From assembly GCA_958299035.1 (NCBI GenBank), contig CATQJL010000001.1:3038001-3102000 (forward strand): 64,000 nt of DNA, read 5' to 3'. A model generated the notes under the pieces. That model searched no databases, was not told where the DNA came from, and saw nothing but the letters and a program-made list of their open reading frames with translations. A program made the translations under genes and the position numbers. Positions 22,455-34,959 of the stretch are shown here, piece after piece (within the stretch, counting starts at the first letter, position 1; each line of letters starts with the position of its first letter). This DNA comes from Cylicocyclus nassatus (lineage: Eukaryota > Nematoda > Chromadorea > Rhabditida > Strongylidae).

Positions 22455-23345
22455 AGATCTCATTATTGTGATTGTAAATCGCACTCAGATTGTAAAAACT
22501 ATTTAATGGCTGTTGTTTCGGCAGATCGTTTTTTAGAGCCTAAAATGGACAAAACGATTCGCAACATATTCGATCAAATGTCTCTGCAGCACAAGCAAAG
22601 GCGATGGCTGGTCGCTGTGTGCCCAACACTTGCCTTTTTGAAAACGCCGATAGCATACAGGGGCCTGAGGCGAGCGCTATGACTGATCATATACGCCAAG
22701 CTATTTATACCCTCCACTGAGTCAAAAGTAGCTCATATTACGCATTACATACTGCCAAAGTTTGAGGGCGCCACATCCAGAAAGGGTTGAGTTATAGAGG
22801 TGGTTGCAGAACCTAGTTTCCAAGATAATATTTACGAATTTGTTCCTAACTGCCTTTTCATGGGTTTTGATTTTCGAAATTGCTGTTTTGAAGTGATTCC
22901 AATAAAGCAAGATTGAGCAACTCACGCAACTATCTAATCTTTCTAAAATTTGAATACTTTTAGAATGTTACAAAACACTTATGATGCTATTTGGTGTTCA
23001 TCTATCAGTAAAAATCGCGCCTCTCAACATACACCCTCCTCGCCCCAGCCCGCAGGGCAGGTAAGTCATGCAGGTGCGATCGTAGATGTGAATGCAGACC
23101 AAAATACTTTTAAGGTCATTTGGGGGTATCTCCACGACGAAGTTTGGCGGTCTACACAGCGATCACGCGTCGTCTTAGAACTTTACTGTGGAGCTGCAGA
23201 TACATTTGATCGAATATGTTGCAAATCGTTTTGTCCATTCCAGGCTCTGAAGAAGGGTCTCCCGAAATGTCAACCAATAAATAGTTGTTATCAACCTCGA
23301 GTGCGGCTTACAATCACAATAATAAGAGTTACTATTTTCAAGAAA
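22455..23345. mobile_element. Foldback element
   Basis: Left arm 22,455-22,640 and right arm 23,150-23,345 are inverted copies: ATGGACAAAACGATTCGCAA, ACATATTCGATCAAATG and TATTGTGATTGTAA occur in both on opposite strands. The open frame at 22,950-23,516 crosses the right arm and is a by-product of the repeat. The terminal duplication could not be fixed. Confidence 0.6.
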
Positions 23346-23528
23346 AATGCCAAAAATCAGTTCCTTGAAGGCACTGTCGAGGCAGATCTGGGCACATGGG
23401 TTCTCCACATGAAAACTGATAAGACGGTCCTAACCAAGGCGCGCCCAAGCGGCAGCGCAAGTGAATCATTCACGGCCCAGAAATCCCTAATAAAACTCTT
23501 TGCGCACGCGCCGTGACCGTACCTCGCG

Positions 23529-24360
23529 ATGTCTTACAAGGGAAGGATAATTGGTCGAAGTGGCGTTTCCATACAAAATGTATACCATCTTATAGAGCAT
23601 AAAACGCTGATTCCACATCTTCTTTCCATATCTGCAAAGCGTTTCTGGGAGGGACGTTATGAAAATTTTTTGAGGTGAAAATTCAATGATTTGGCTAAGG
23701 TAAAAACAGGTGTTGGAAACTTTTCGGCGCTAAAAAGGTGTAATGACTGACATGAGTTTGTTAGAGTGAGTGTATTTATTGCAGAAAAGGCTCTGGTAGT
23801 AATCATGGCCTCATATGAGCTCATGGATCAGAGTCCTTAACACATTGATGACAACGCGAATTTTTGATTTGTCTGCCTTGTGGGACAATGCCCTCCATGA
23901 ATAAGTCAGAAATTTCTAGCTAAAATCACGCAGATCGTCATCTATAGCACACCTACACAAATTCTAAAACGCAGCCAGGAAAGGTCAAAGTATCCTCTAG
24001 GGTCAGAGCTTGAATGACCTCGTGAAGCGATTGTACCCACTAATTGCAATCGTTTTAAAAAAATTTGAGCCGTGACCCAATTTGAGCCATGGGACAATGT
24101 GACCCACCATGTGGGTCACATTGTCCCACGTGGCAGTCATTGCGTGACCCACCATTTGGGTCACGTTGTCGTCAATGTGTTAATGCTTTCATAGTAGCTG
24201 CGCTTCCGAGTTTTTGCCTCGAAAGATTTTCATAACTCCCATCCCAGAAGCGCTTTGCAGATACGGAAAGCAGATTTAGAATCAGCGTTGCATGCTCTAT
24301 AAGATAGTATACATTTCATATGGAAACGCCACTTTGATTAAGTATCCTTCCCTTGTTAGA
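23529..24360. mobile_element. Second-level foldback (ACAAGGGAAGGATA termini)
   Basis: TTACAAGGGAAGGATAATT at the left and AAGTATCCTTCCCTTGTTA at the right are inverted. About 150 bp of each arm matches (GGCGTTTCCATA, TATACCATCTTATAGAGCAT, TTTGCAGATA). The termini resemble the left end of the foldback at about 14,027. Confidence 0.75.
23837..24183. mobile_element. Innermost TTAA-type MITE
   Basis: TTAA at both ends (23,837-23,840; 24,180-24,183), with inverted CACATTGATGACAACG and CGTTGTCGTCAATGTG. The interior includes near-perfect palindromes built from GTGACCCACCATGTGGGTCAC at 24,100-24,120 and a second at about 24,144-24,165. 347 bp, non-coding. Confidence 0.8.
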
Positions 24361-24561
24361 ATGGGTCTCAGCGCGAGCGTAGTGTTACTGTGAGTCGACT
24401 CATATTCGGATTACGGCCACAGCGCAGGCATGGAGGGTTTGGAAACGGAATTCTCAGCCGCGAATGAATCATTTGCGCTGCGCAGTGTCTTGGTTAGGAC
24501 CCGTTCATCAATATCCAGGCGGAAAATCCATGTGCTCAAATTTGCCTGGGCACGGCCTTAC

Positions 24562-25389
24562 GAAAATTGATTTTTTGACATTTCTTCTCAAAAATCATAA
24601 CTTTTCGAAAGTGGTCGATCGTTGCAAACGTTGTACTTCGTGCTTTTCCACCTTGTTCTATTGAAAATCTAGCGTACCAGTGTAGTTCCAATATCGAGAT
24701 TGGCACATTAGCGGAGAGGGCGCCAGCGTGTTGTAAGAATAAACACCTCAATTTTCTTATCTGTCCGGAAATTTATGATTTACATTTGGTGGAAACGAAG
24801 TTTCGACTACCCTTTTTCGACTATCTAGAACATTTGGCCACAACGAAACTTTGTTACTAAAATGTAATTTGTCCACTCGACATTGAAAGTTTATTTGTGA
24901 CTTGAAGACGAACTCGGCATGCTTTATAAATATGTTGAATCAAATTCGTAGTAGGCTTTTCTTCATATCAACTTATCATTGGTAGACCCTCTATTGTTAG
25001 TGGAGTGAAATGTAACAGTAGAAACGTGACGTATATATGAAACCGTGAACTATAGACTAGACTATGGCAAACAACGAGAGAACACTTTGCGTTTGCTGCC
25101 GAGAGATAAAGGAAATTCTTTAAAGCGGAAGCTATTAATCTGTCATGAAGATGAGTTTCAGAGATCGCTAAAAACAGTCTTTGAGATGATCATGTGCCTT
25201 CAAAGCACCAAATGAAAGCGTATTCTATTTAGAGCTGTTCTCAACTACTAATGTTTTTATTCCGTGGCTATTCTTATATTTCGTCCGATAAACCATCCCT
25301 TTATCGCGGAACGAGTACGAAAAAATTCTCTACATTTACAGTCTGATAGAAAAAAAAACGTGTTTAGGGTCAAGCTGCACCCATGTACA
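24562..25389. other. No gene recognised
   Basis: AT-rich sequence between the nested elements and the first receptor gene. No conserved frame, RNA gene or further terminal repeat was seen. The promoter of the receptor gene at 25,390 should lie at the right end of this stretch, but no motif is clear. Confidence 0.4.
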
Positions 25390-27388
25390 ATGTCCGCCAA
25401 AGTCATTATCTTCATTCCGAATGCGGTGCTGAACACTCTCGTCATCTTGCTCGACATTCTTGTCATATGGGCGGCTATCAAAACTCGAGCGCTCTATCGC
25501 AATCGTATACTTCACATAATAACAACAGCAATGCTAATGGACATCGCATTTTATATAAATTTTATTGTGCATGACGTACCAAGCTTTGCGCTTGAAAGGG
25601 ATTTCACATGTAAGAATGCTTGCCATCTTTCTCACTCCTGCCTTCTTTCTTTTTCTTTCTCTTGTTTTTTCTGTGCTGTGAGTGTAGCGAATCGGAGGGA
25701 ATTGGTGTGTAGGTCTTCCTCGCAAAAAAAATTTATGTGGCTTGCTTGAGTTATATTTGTACTGACTATTTTTTTGAACTTGAATGATCATAGTATTTTC
25801 AATAAATTTTTAAACTTTGTGAGACAGTTAGGGAGAAGAAGGACTTTCGAAATTCTAGAAAGCTTCCCAAGCAATTGTTCGATGGAACTCTTCAATTCAA
25901 AAGAAACTTCTTGTTTTCTTCCCCCACCCAATAAAATATTAAGTTGGCTACAAGATGATTTCGTTCAGCATAAACTGCATTTAAATTTTTCTTGCTTTTC
26001 ATCAATGACTTGGAGAAGTTTAAAGCGTCTACTATTATATACCAACTCAAAATTTTGTATTTTTGGTGAAGGACAGTTGTAACACAATATGGACAAATTT
26101 CTCTTAGTTCCTCAGTTCTTTGGTCTCCAATTTGTTTTTGTGCTGTGATAGATGCAGAATGAGAGCTTTGATACATGAGAATGAGAAATTTGGCGTTTGG
26201 ATGGAAAATTGAGTATCTCAATTGTCTCAAGTATCTCACTTCTTTGCACCTTTTATTCATAGGGAAAATACTACTTACCATTGGAAGAATGTGCATTCCA
26301 ATTCACCCTTGGGTGCTATCAGAGATACCAAACACTGGACAAAAATTTGTCTGCAGCATAGCAACCGCAAAAGCGACCGAATTTATTTATTAACTGCGTG
26401 CACAGTCGTTTTTCAATGCGTATTGATGATGAGCCCAGAACTTAAGAAAAGGAGCTTTCCGTTTCAGGCCCTGTGTTTACACATGTGTCGCTGTTTATCA
26501 TCATCGTACAGTGGTTCACCCAGCTATTCTCCCTACTATTCCTATCCACTGTTTACTTTTTCGCTGTATTCTCCCCCAAAGGATTCCGGACGATTTCCTT
26601 GAGACATGTTAAAATTGCCAACGCTTCCATCGTAGCACTTGGAGCACTGCTTACTAGTTCGTGGGACAAGTTCTTATTTCTATAGCAGCAGAAGCCAGCA
26701 GTCACTTTTCAGTACCATTTCTGACGAAGTATTGTGGATACAAATATTATCTACAAGGTCATTACTGGTACTTCGATTTTGAGAAGCCTTACACGTATAT
26801 CTACGCAAAAGTGAATGTGGCATTGCAGGTGATGTAACTTCAGGCCGCACCTCTTCAAATCTCAAAAGTTTCTGCTTACAGGGTTTATGTGTAGCCACAG
26901 TCATCGCAGCCGATACAGCGATAATGTGGAAGGTAATTCAGATGCGCTCTCACGCAACAGCTCGCCATCCATTGTCAATTGTTCCCGGAGCGCCATCAAT
27001 TCGGGTAAGATTCAAATTTACGAAGCTGCTGCACATGAATAAACTTCAGCTAACTTACGGACGAGAGGCTCGACTTGCGCTGAACTTTGTGATGCTAAGC
27101 GTCTGCTTTTTGATTATGACCGTAAGCTACAACGTAATTCTTGGGTAAGCATTCTTATACAATATACTGCTCAACCAGTACATACCACATGAATTATTAT
27201 TTTTCAACGGAGATTCTCCATTTTCCAGAGATGGTCTATGGCAGGACATTATTACGAAATTCACTCTACTCCTCAACCTGGCTAAATTGGCTATATACGC
27301 GCTTGAAACGCCAGTCATCCGATCAGAAATAATCAACTTAATTGGATGTTGCAAGAACAGAAATTTGCGCAGGGAAGAGCTGATCTGA
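25390..27388 (+). CDS. 7TM serpentine chemoreceptor-like protein, gene 1
   Basis: Six exons: 25,390-25,609; 26,468-26,656; 26,713-26,828; 26,882-27,004; 27,050-27,144; 27,229-27,388 (phases 1,1,0,0,2), giving about 300 residues. Seven hydrophobic segments follow in order, including NAVLNTLVILLDILVIW (TM1), SLFIIIVQWFTQLFSLLFL (TM3), LNFVMLSVCFLIMTV (TM6) and FTLLLNLAKLAIYALE (TM7). The start at 25,390 was chosen because the paralogue begins at the same relative position. The 45-nt intron 4 is divisible by three and open, so retention would also give a protein. I cannot assign a specific nematode sr family. The first intron contains a degenerate relative of the mariner-like element at 48,277-48,831. 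Confidence 0.8.
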
Positions 27389-28300
27389 AGTGCTAAATAT
27401 ACAACCGTGCGCTATATCCATGAATGTGCAGTTTTAAAACATCTGCTGATAGTAAAACAATTACCTGTAATGTTTTACTTTTGAGAAAAGTTTACTTTGA
27501 GTTTGCTACTGATCATACGATCTGATGCTTATCAATTTCCACGTAGTTGATGTTTCACAAGGATCATTTATTTATTTATTTAACACGCACAAGGCATACC
27601 CATCTACAGAAACGAAGCATTACACAAAACAACTAGCAGCTAAAAAAGCGAGCAAACACACTCCACTGAATCAGCCAAGTCCAGCCAGCTAATTGTTTTC
27701 TAAGGATAGAAAGGGATTGAACTTGCTTGGACGAGTATGAAGTCATAAAGTTGTACAGGTTCAATGGAGTCTGTCTCATGCCCCTGCTTTTGGCAAAAAT
27801 GATCTTATTTAAACAAACAACTGTATATGTTGGAAGCGGGTGTATTGGAAGTAATATTGGTAAATCTCGCCCAACAAATTATGAACAATAGCTCATAAAG
27901 AAATGAACTAGGTATAGAATTGTAAAGATAAAGATAAGATAGATAAGATTGTAAAGATGTCTATACGTACAAGAGACTTCGTGATAATGTTCAATAATGT
28001 TTGATTTGTGCAAATTCGCTCAACCAAAAGACGTTGAAAAGGAAAAACTCGAAACTTACTTTACAACCTTTTTCTTTTGACGTGCTCAAATTTTGATACT
28101 GTGTAGATTGTAAAGTGCACAAACCGTTTGATTTCTGATAACAAGACAAAGGAAACCTTGGCGCAAAACCGGTGAAAATTAAGTTCATCGCTTTTGTCGC
28201 AGCGAAGCGGTGCACAGCCTGAATTGAGCAGGTGAAGCGAAACTCTAAGCAAAGTGCTGCTGAGGTAAGCCAAACAGTAAGAAAAATATTTGAGTTTTAT
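27389..28300 (-). mobile_element. 5'-truncated LINE remnant and flanks
   Basis: On the minus strand, about 27,810-27,640 reads FAKSRGMRQTPLNLYNFM and on to QLAGWTWLIQW before a stop, followed by a (TAAA)n tail at 27,573-27,590. This is the layout of the reverse-transcriptase C-terminus and 3' tail of a non-LTR element. Only about 250-300 bp remain. Nothing else is recognised in this intergenic stretch. Confidence 0.5.
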
Positions 28301-28314
28301 TTTTGCCCATATTT

Positions 28315-28524
28315 AGATTGCCCTCTATTTATCTTAATCCGTGCGATGAAAGAATGTGGCAGGCAATGACTGTTTTTAGCTCACAAGTCAATCTACATGA
28401 TTTAGAAGAATGCGATTCTACAAAAGTCATGGAAGTAATTGCAAAATGTTGCCAACCTGATCTATATAAAGAGTCTCCCGATAGTAAGCACACATTTTTT
28501 GATCATTTTAATTCTCTTCCATAA
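28315..28524 (+). other. Possible orphan terminal exon
   Basis: A CATATTTAG acceptor at about 28,316 opens a frame with LNPCDERMWQAMTVFSSQ, then LEECDSTKVMEVIAKCC, ending in TAA at 28,524. Composition and charge look coding, and a donor-like GAGGTAAGCC lies 50 nt upstream (28,263). I do not recognise a family. It could be the last exon of a small gene or chance. Confidence 0.3.
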
Positions 28525-28549
28525 ACTCTTTTGCTTAGTTCAAACAAAA

Positions 28550-31298
28550 TTCAGTAGAGCAGTCTTCAACTTAGATTCACAGTGTTGAGCGAAGCACATA
28601 GCTCTTCATTACTGTAGGATCAATGAGGAAGTTTAAGAAAAAATTTTAAACCATCAATGTCTACATTTTGCCCCAGAATGGACACTCAGCAAGCTGACAT
28701 CTTACTAGACTAAACTGAGTTGTTGATTATGAATATGAATTTCGCACTTTACCGAAGAGCTTTTTACAAAAGTTGTGCCAGAAGTATGATTCGTGAAGTA
28801 GAAGCGACCATACTGGTCTAGCAAGTTCCTATAAGCACTGAAACCAAGAAATTCTTTACAGAAATTTCGTACCGCATGAAGCCCATGGCCCGAGCTGTGA
28901 AAATGCATTTCGTATTGTCGCATATTAGTTGTAATGGTATTTATCAAAGTCTTTTATATAGAGTTCTCGCGCAGGATTTACATGCGTAAAGCAGCAAATG
29001 TTGAAATTGATAAGGCTCCGAAAACGCAAATTTGCTCTTGCAAAAAAGATTATTTCATAAATGTAAAAAAGCACGGTATGAAATTTTCACAAAATTATAA
29101 ACTTACTTTAAAGCTCCTATGCAGCCATACGCTAAAATGATAAAATCATGTTCATTGGCAATAATCGGTTGATATCTCATGCTCATTTTCATTGTCCCCA
29201 ACACATGCAGTTAATACAGTTCACTCATGGTTGGCTTTCTTATTATTTCTTATTGTTTGCTCCCTCTACTCCTTTACTATTTTATTTACGCAAGGAGACA
29301 CTGATTCAAAGTAATGCACACATATTGTTGGTGTATTGGCGGTTTTATTAGCCATATTAGATGCTAAACGCACTTTGTTTACAATTTACCTCTGAAATAT
29401 GTTCAATTTGATCGCTTGAAATCCGCGTGGCACAGTAAGGCAAGCAAGCGCTCAATACAAGCAAGTGGTCTAAGTCAGTGTACTTGCATCACTTCACAGC
29501 ACAATTTAGGAACAAAGATTTCTGATTTGCAGTCTTTGTCGTAAGTTTCTTGACATAGGCACCACCGCAACGATGAAAAGGTCTTCTCAAAACAGATTTA
29601 TGCTTGATTCTCGCCAATTTGTCTTACAATCGTTTCGCTATAAAGGTAGCGTCCAAGCACATTTTACAGATAGCACGTGTGAAGTGTTCTTGAGGTTCTA
29701 TTAAAGACATGGCCCAAGCGGCAGAGCAAATATTGTACAAGCGGCTGAGATGTTCGTCTTCAAACCAGGAGACTAGACCCCGCTACCGTATTTGGTGGAC
29801 GACTTGCATCGGATTGCATGTTAGTGCGTCTGGACCCACTGCATGTGTAAAGAATCCCAGCGCAAAACCCTGCAAGCTGATGCAAGTGGTCCGCTAATTA
29901 GTACGAGGGACAGGTGCCTGGAGTAGAGGCTGATTGGATATCAGCGCCGATAATTTTGGCTTACCTCGTACCGTCCCAAGGCTCTGCCTTGTTAAAAATG
30001 CAATCTCTTGTTGTTTTCGACCCAAACCGAAAGAATTAATGTGCGTATAGGCGCCGTAAAACCTAATTGCCCGCGCCGTGCCTTGAACACCAGCGTAAGC
30101 GAGCGGTCGTCGCGAACGACTGTCGGCGTTCACTATATTCCAAAAAATCTTTCTTTAACTTTCATGTTGTTATCGTCAATGCAAGGTATATCTCGACGAA
30201 AGCCCCCCTCAAAAGTTAAAAAAATATGTGTGGAAAGGACGCGCGCTCATTGTCGCTCGAAAAAGGCCTGTAGCGCTTCGGGACCAAACGTTTCCAGCCG
30301 CGCCGCGCGTTGGTGTTCAATTGTTGGGCAATTGTGTTTTACGGGGCCTGTAAATATCTTGAAGCCGCTCGGGGAAGCTCACAGTTTCTATTACAATATC
30401 GGAAGCAACATGCCGAAATATCATGGTCCAACCTCGGCGGAAACGTTCCACTTGTACAAATAAAAATGAAGGGTTAAAAGCATGCTTTTTGCGCTTCTCT
30501 CAAATGGATTTTCGGGATCAGCGCCTCAAATTGCCCCAAGTAAGCAAGAAATCTAGGTCGAAGATTTGCTGAGCCATTACCTTTAATGACTCATATTTTC
30601 TGAACAACCTCTATTCTCATCAAAAATCTCTTGAGTAGCTATGATTTTTTGAAGGAAGCTGAAAATTGGTTCAGTGGTTTGAAAACTCGAAAAGCTGATT
30701 TTGTGGTTTTATGTTGTTTTTGAGCAAATCATATCACGTAGAAGCATCACAAACTTCGTTCGCATGAAAAGTGTAATTTATAAGACGGCGGAATTAATTT
30801 TCCTGTATATATCGCAGCTGTTCAGATGGTTTCTCAACCCAGATTAAATTAAGTGGTCTTCTTTTTCATTTGCTTTCACGTATATTTCCCAAGCAGTTGT
30901 TGAGATGGCATTTGGAAGCTAAAAGCTTTATCAAGCAGATACGCTTCCCTATCTACAGAGAACGTTTACGATTGTTGGTTGATATTTTTGCTTCTGCTAC
31001 TTGAGCGTTTCAAGATTTTTGCAAATGGGGAGAACAGATCTGAAAAGTTTGTTAAATGGCAGTAACAATGTTGCCAAAGGTATGCAAATGCTAACAATTC
31101 TGACCACCCATATATTTTGCAAGTGAAATTACTGTTTTGTGATTCTGCTGAGAAGACAAGTTACATGAACACATCCGTAATTATCCATGTAGTCACTGTT
31201 TTCTAGCTGAGCTAAGACTGCCGTCACACATAAATGCTGCCTTCAGATTCATTTTGTTTTCCATATTACTGACAGTTTCTGGTGAACAACACAATACG
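28550..31298. other. Intergenic, degenerate mariner-type relatives, no gene seen
   Basis: About 28,550-28,960 resembles the interior of the mariner-like element at 36,103-36,781 (GCTCTTCATTACTGTAGGAT). A TAAAGGTAGCGTCC motif at about 29,642 resembles a TTAA-type MITE end without a clear partner. Scattered short frames lack splice support. Confidence 0.4.
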
Positions 31299-33262
31299 AT
31301 GCGAGTTGAGGTCCTTCTATACATTCTAAACATAATCCTAAATGCTGCCATTGTCCTTCTCGACATTCTTCTCATCTACATCATTCTCAGTGGAAAGGAT
31401 TTGCGAAAGAATCCAGTGATTATGCTTGTTTTTATGGCCATGCTTCTGGATGTCTGCGTATTTCTTAATACTATTGCTCATGACGTACCCAGTTACATTC
31501 TCCAAAAAGATATAACCAGTGAGTTTTCCACCAACTTAGTGAACTTTCTCTAGAACCACATTCACGTAGTGTAGAGGCTTAAGCACTTTGAAAGTTATTA
31601 TGTCTTTCCACATCAATTTCCACTCATGAAAAATGCCGCAGAAAAAACTACAAAAAAAGTGCGGAAGCTGTAGGAAATACAATTAGAATGCGCACATGCA
31701 ATCACCCCTTCCAAATGCATTTTGGGGCTTGTTTTTTTTCCTCCTGACAACGAGAGACGTTGTAGAGCACCAATTCAACCTGATGTTTGTTTAAATCATC
31801 TATCTCATTTTCAGCGACACTTACAACAGAAGCAGCTACCGTACTACTGAGTGTGCAATGGTTCTTCCAGCTCTTTCTTCTTCCAGTTCTTTCTGTCATC
31901 CATCTTCTCGCAGTATTCGCCCCTTTGAATTTTCGTCGCATCTCACGCAAGGACACCCTCGTTTGCATTATTGTTATACTTCTCATCAGTGCCTCGATGA
32001 CAGGTGAGCGTGATGTTTTTGGAACCGAAAAAATCTGAATCTCTGAATGGACTTTTGTCTAGCATAAGGGAAAGCGGATACTATGAGGAGGATGGAGTCA
32101 AGCGATTTATGCTTCTAGGCAGAGTTGTTACTATGCAAAATTCCTCTGATAGGTTTGAGGCACAAAATGTGAAAGTGTCTCATTTTCTGAGTAAACGTGA
32201 GACATCGGATTGGTATGGAAACTTTGGGACGTCGATTATTACTTCAGCTGACAGCTGGTGTTGCCCAACTTATTAATCAAACAGGAATTGGAGCGAGCTT
32301 GGAGCAGAGAAATTTCAAAACGATCTTCAAAACTTCGTATGAAGTCCCCTTTGGTCCTAGACGCTAAACACGAAAAAAAAACCTTAAAAACGAATCGACC
32401 GAGAAGACGTCGCAGTTTTTGTCTTTTATGCCGAGCCCTGCTATCAAACATTGGAACAATTAGTAAAAAGACACGAGTTTTAGATGTTGTGAATTTTCAT
32501 AATTTCCTAATGTATCAGTCCACCTTAAAGTTGAGAGGATCGGTTGCGGAAATAGAAAACCTATTTTATGTGCCATTCAGCTCCCCTCTTCACTTCGTGC
32601 TGTGGTTATGCTTACTTCATCCCAGGACATTACTGGCATTTCGATTTTGCAAAGCCTTATACATATATTTACAATGATGTTAACATTGTACTGCAGGTAT
32701 AACTTGAAAGTTTTTAGAACCTTAACTTAACTACTACATTGCAGGTAACTTGCGTGGGCATCATGCTAGTCATTGATATTCTCATAGTTTACAAAGTGTA
32801 TAAATTGCAAAGCGCTCATTCACAGGTTGTAAATGCAAGCATAGCAACTATAGGACATAGTACCACAACAAGAAAGAAGGTAAGATAACCTTGAGCAAAA
32901 AAGCTTTCAGCAAGAAAATACACTTTTAGAGTCTGAAATTAAGCCCAGAAACTCGCTTAGCGCTCAGCTTCGTGGCACTCACTGTTTGTTTCCTAACTTC
33001 GACATTGTGTTTCAACCTTATCAAAACGTGAGAACAAACTTTGTTTAGAATATCGGAAAATGGCCAAATCAATTTCAGAAACGGTTTCTGGCAAGATGCA
33101 GCCATGAAGGTTTCAGCGAATCTCAATCTCATCAAATGGGCGTTATATTCATTAGGGAATAGTGGTGTAAGAAACAGACTGTGGTGCGTCTTTCGCGCAT
33201 GGAAGCCCTCAGGATCAACACAACACTCGCTGTTTACAAAGACGCAATTGTCATTGTTATAA
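31299..33262 (+). CDS. 7TM serpentine chemoreceptor-like protein, gene 2 (tandem paralogue)
   Basis: Six exons: 31,299-31,518; 31,815-32,003; 32,581-32,696; 32,745-32,879; 32,930-33,027; 33,079-33,262, about 313 residues. The first three exons have exactly the lengths of gene 1 (220, 189, 116 nt) and all intron phases agree. Shared peptides include the HDVPS motif after TM2, VQWF.QLF in TM3, GHYW.FDF.KPYTYIY before TM5 and RLAL.FV.L.VCFL in TM6. The C-terminal tail is diverged (RNRLWCVFRAW). Tandem duplication with retained structure suggests a functional receptor pair. The ligand is unknown. Confidence 0.8.
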
Positions 33263-34830
33263 GATTATCGTTGTGCCATCAGAATGTGATTGAAAAAATG
33301 TGCTACCTATTATTACCGACTGTTGTATTAAGCTGTTTCAACAGTTCCACCCGTTTCTTGTATCTCTTTTTGAGCTGCTGATTTTAACGAAAAAACCATT
33401 TCTCATGACTGTTTATATCATTTGAAAATTCTTTTATTCTAGTTTTTCGAGCACACTCTCGCGTAGAGCTTTGTTCATTTTGAGATTTCGTACCTTAAAA
33501 GGACAATGAAATTAATATGGGAAATTCCCTTTTTGCTATATTGCCATAAATTCCACAACCAGACAAGGAAATTCCTCATAAAACAAATAAAATGTTTGAT
33601 GGAGACTCATGCTACGATATGCTTATCGAGATATAATTTCCAAAAGTTTTAAACCTATGAACTTTTAGCATAAACATAAACTATTGTGGTCCTTATACGA
33701 GTAGCATGGAAATTAAGCACACTCAATTACGGAAATTGCCCTATGGAGTGAGATCGACCTCAAACACTCGTTACTAGAATAACGAACAAACACAATCAAA
33801 ATTTCCAAAAAAAAAACATCTTCTGTCCCTCGGAAGGGGCAAAATAAGTGGGTTTTTTGGAGTTTCTCTGTTAGAAAATCTTATGAAGAATTTCGGTGAC
33901 AAGGTTGGCAGTAGGGCGAGCCGACTGTTGACTACGTGATAAGCAGTTTTTTGCAATTCTATCACATCAAATCAAGTTATGGTTCTCAGAGTGAAGTTTC
34001 TAAAAGAAAATGTTTGGCAATTTTCATCTAGAATATCTTTCTGCTTGTAGCTACTACATCTTGAGTATTGACAAAGTATTTTGTGCCAAACAGATTTGTT
34101 AGGTGATCTTTATCAACCCAATCGAGGTCTAACTTGATGCCTTCGTCTTGCAGAGGCCTGAAAATGGCTCAGAGTGTCATCTGCGGCTCCACGCCATCAA
34201 GTACCCTTACTAAGTCTACTAGTTCTTGACTCTCGCCAACTTCCCTATTGTAAAAATGTCGGAGGATGCGGGCGGAAGATGAACATACCAATAGATCACG
34301 TGCGAGCTTCCGCACCGGAAATGATGGTCACGGCGGAAGAATGAAGTATTAGTGTGATCGGTAAAAAATGTGACACCTAGAGAATACTGTGGAATTCTCA
34401 CGAAAGAAAGTGACCATTTTCAATTTTGATGGATATTAGAATAGATTATTCTCTTCCAGAAAATACCTATATAAAATCAATTAGATACCTAATAATTTTT
34501 ATACTCGCTGATATGCGAAGTCGTTCACTTCGGAAAATTACAAACTTCGAACAGTATCTGCACAGTAAAACATGTAAGACTATTCAAAATACCACTGCTG
34601 CAATGGGTGAAGCTCATCGCTCAAAGTCAGGGGATATGATCATTAGCATTTTCGAGGACGAAGATAAATGTTAATTACTGCCTCGCAAAAGAATAAATAT
34701 ACAAATACATATACAAATATGCGTGGAACAGCAAGATGAAGCGATTCCAACGCATCAGCAAACAAGAATGTTGTGAAAAAATTAAAGAGTCATAAGAGTC
34801 ATATGTACTAGATACCCTCGCGCATTTTGG
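33263..34830. other. Intergenic, nothing recognised
   Basis: AT-rich sequence with only isolated short frames, none flanked by plausible splice sites or conserved elsewhere in the window. It separates the receptor pair from the convergent 3' end of rpc-1. Confidence 0.4.
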
Positions 34831-34959
34831 GATTTTCTTGAAATGGTCGACTATGTCAGAGCACATCCCTGCCGAACTAGTAGTACAAGTGGGAAGACAT
34901 AACGAAGTCAAACAGAAAAGAGTGGACACTTGTTGCGAGAAATCTGGGAGAAGATCGCT

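Larger units (their letters stand above)
23365..24561. mobile_element. Nested insertion cluster: outer TTAA-type MITE
   Basis: The outer ends GAAGGCACTGTCGAGGCAG and CTGCC-like CCTGGGCACGGCCTTAC match, in inverted order, the family of the element in LINE 1, including the internal GTCCTAACCAAGGC and CAAGCGGCAGCGCAAG. The outer element is split by a second element at about 23,529-24,360, itself split by a third at 23,837-24,183. The outermost boundaries are degenerate. Confidence 0.6.

Noticed and set aside
22950..23516. 188-codon open frame
   Set aside because: It crosses a foldback arm and the start of a TTAA-type MITE, has no recognisable domain and is not conserved elsewhere.
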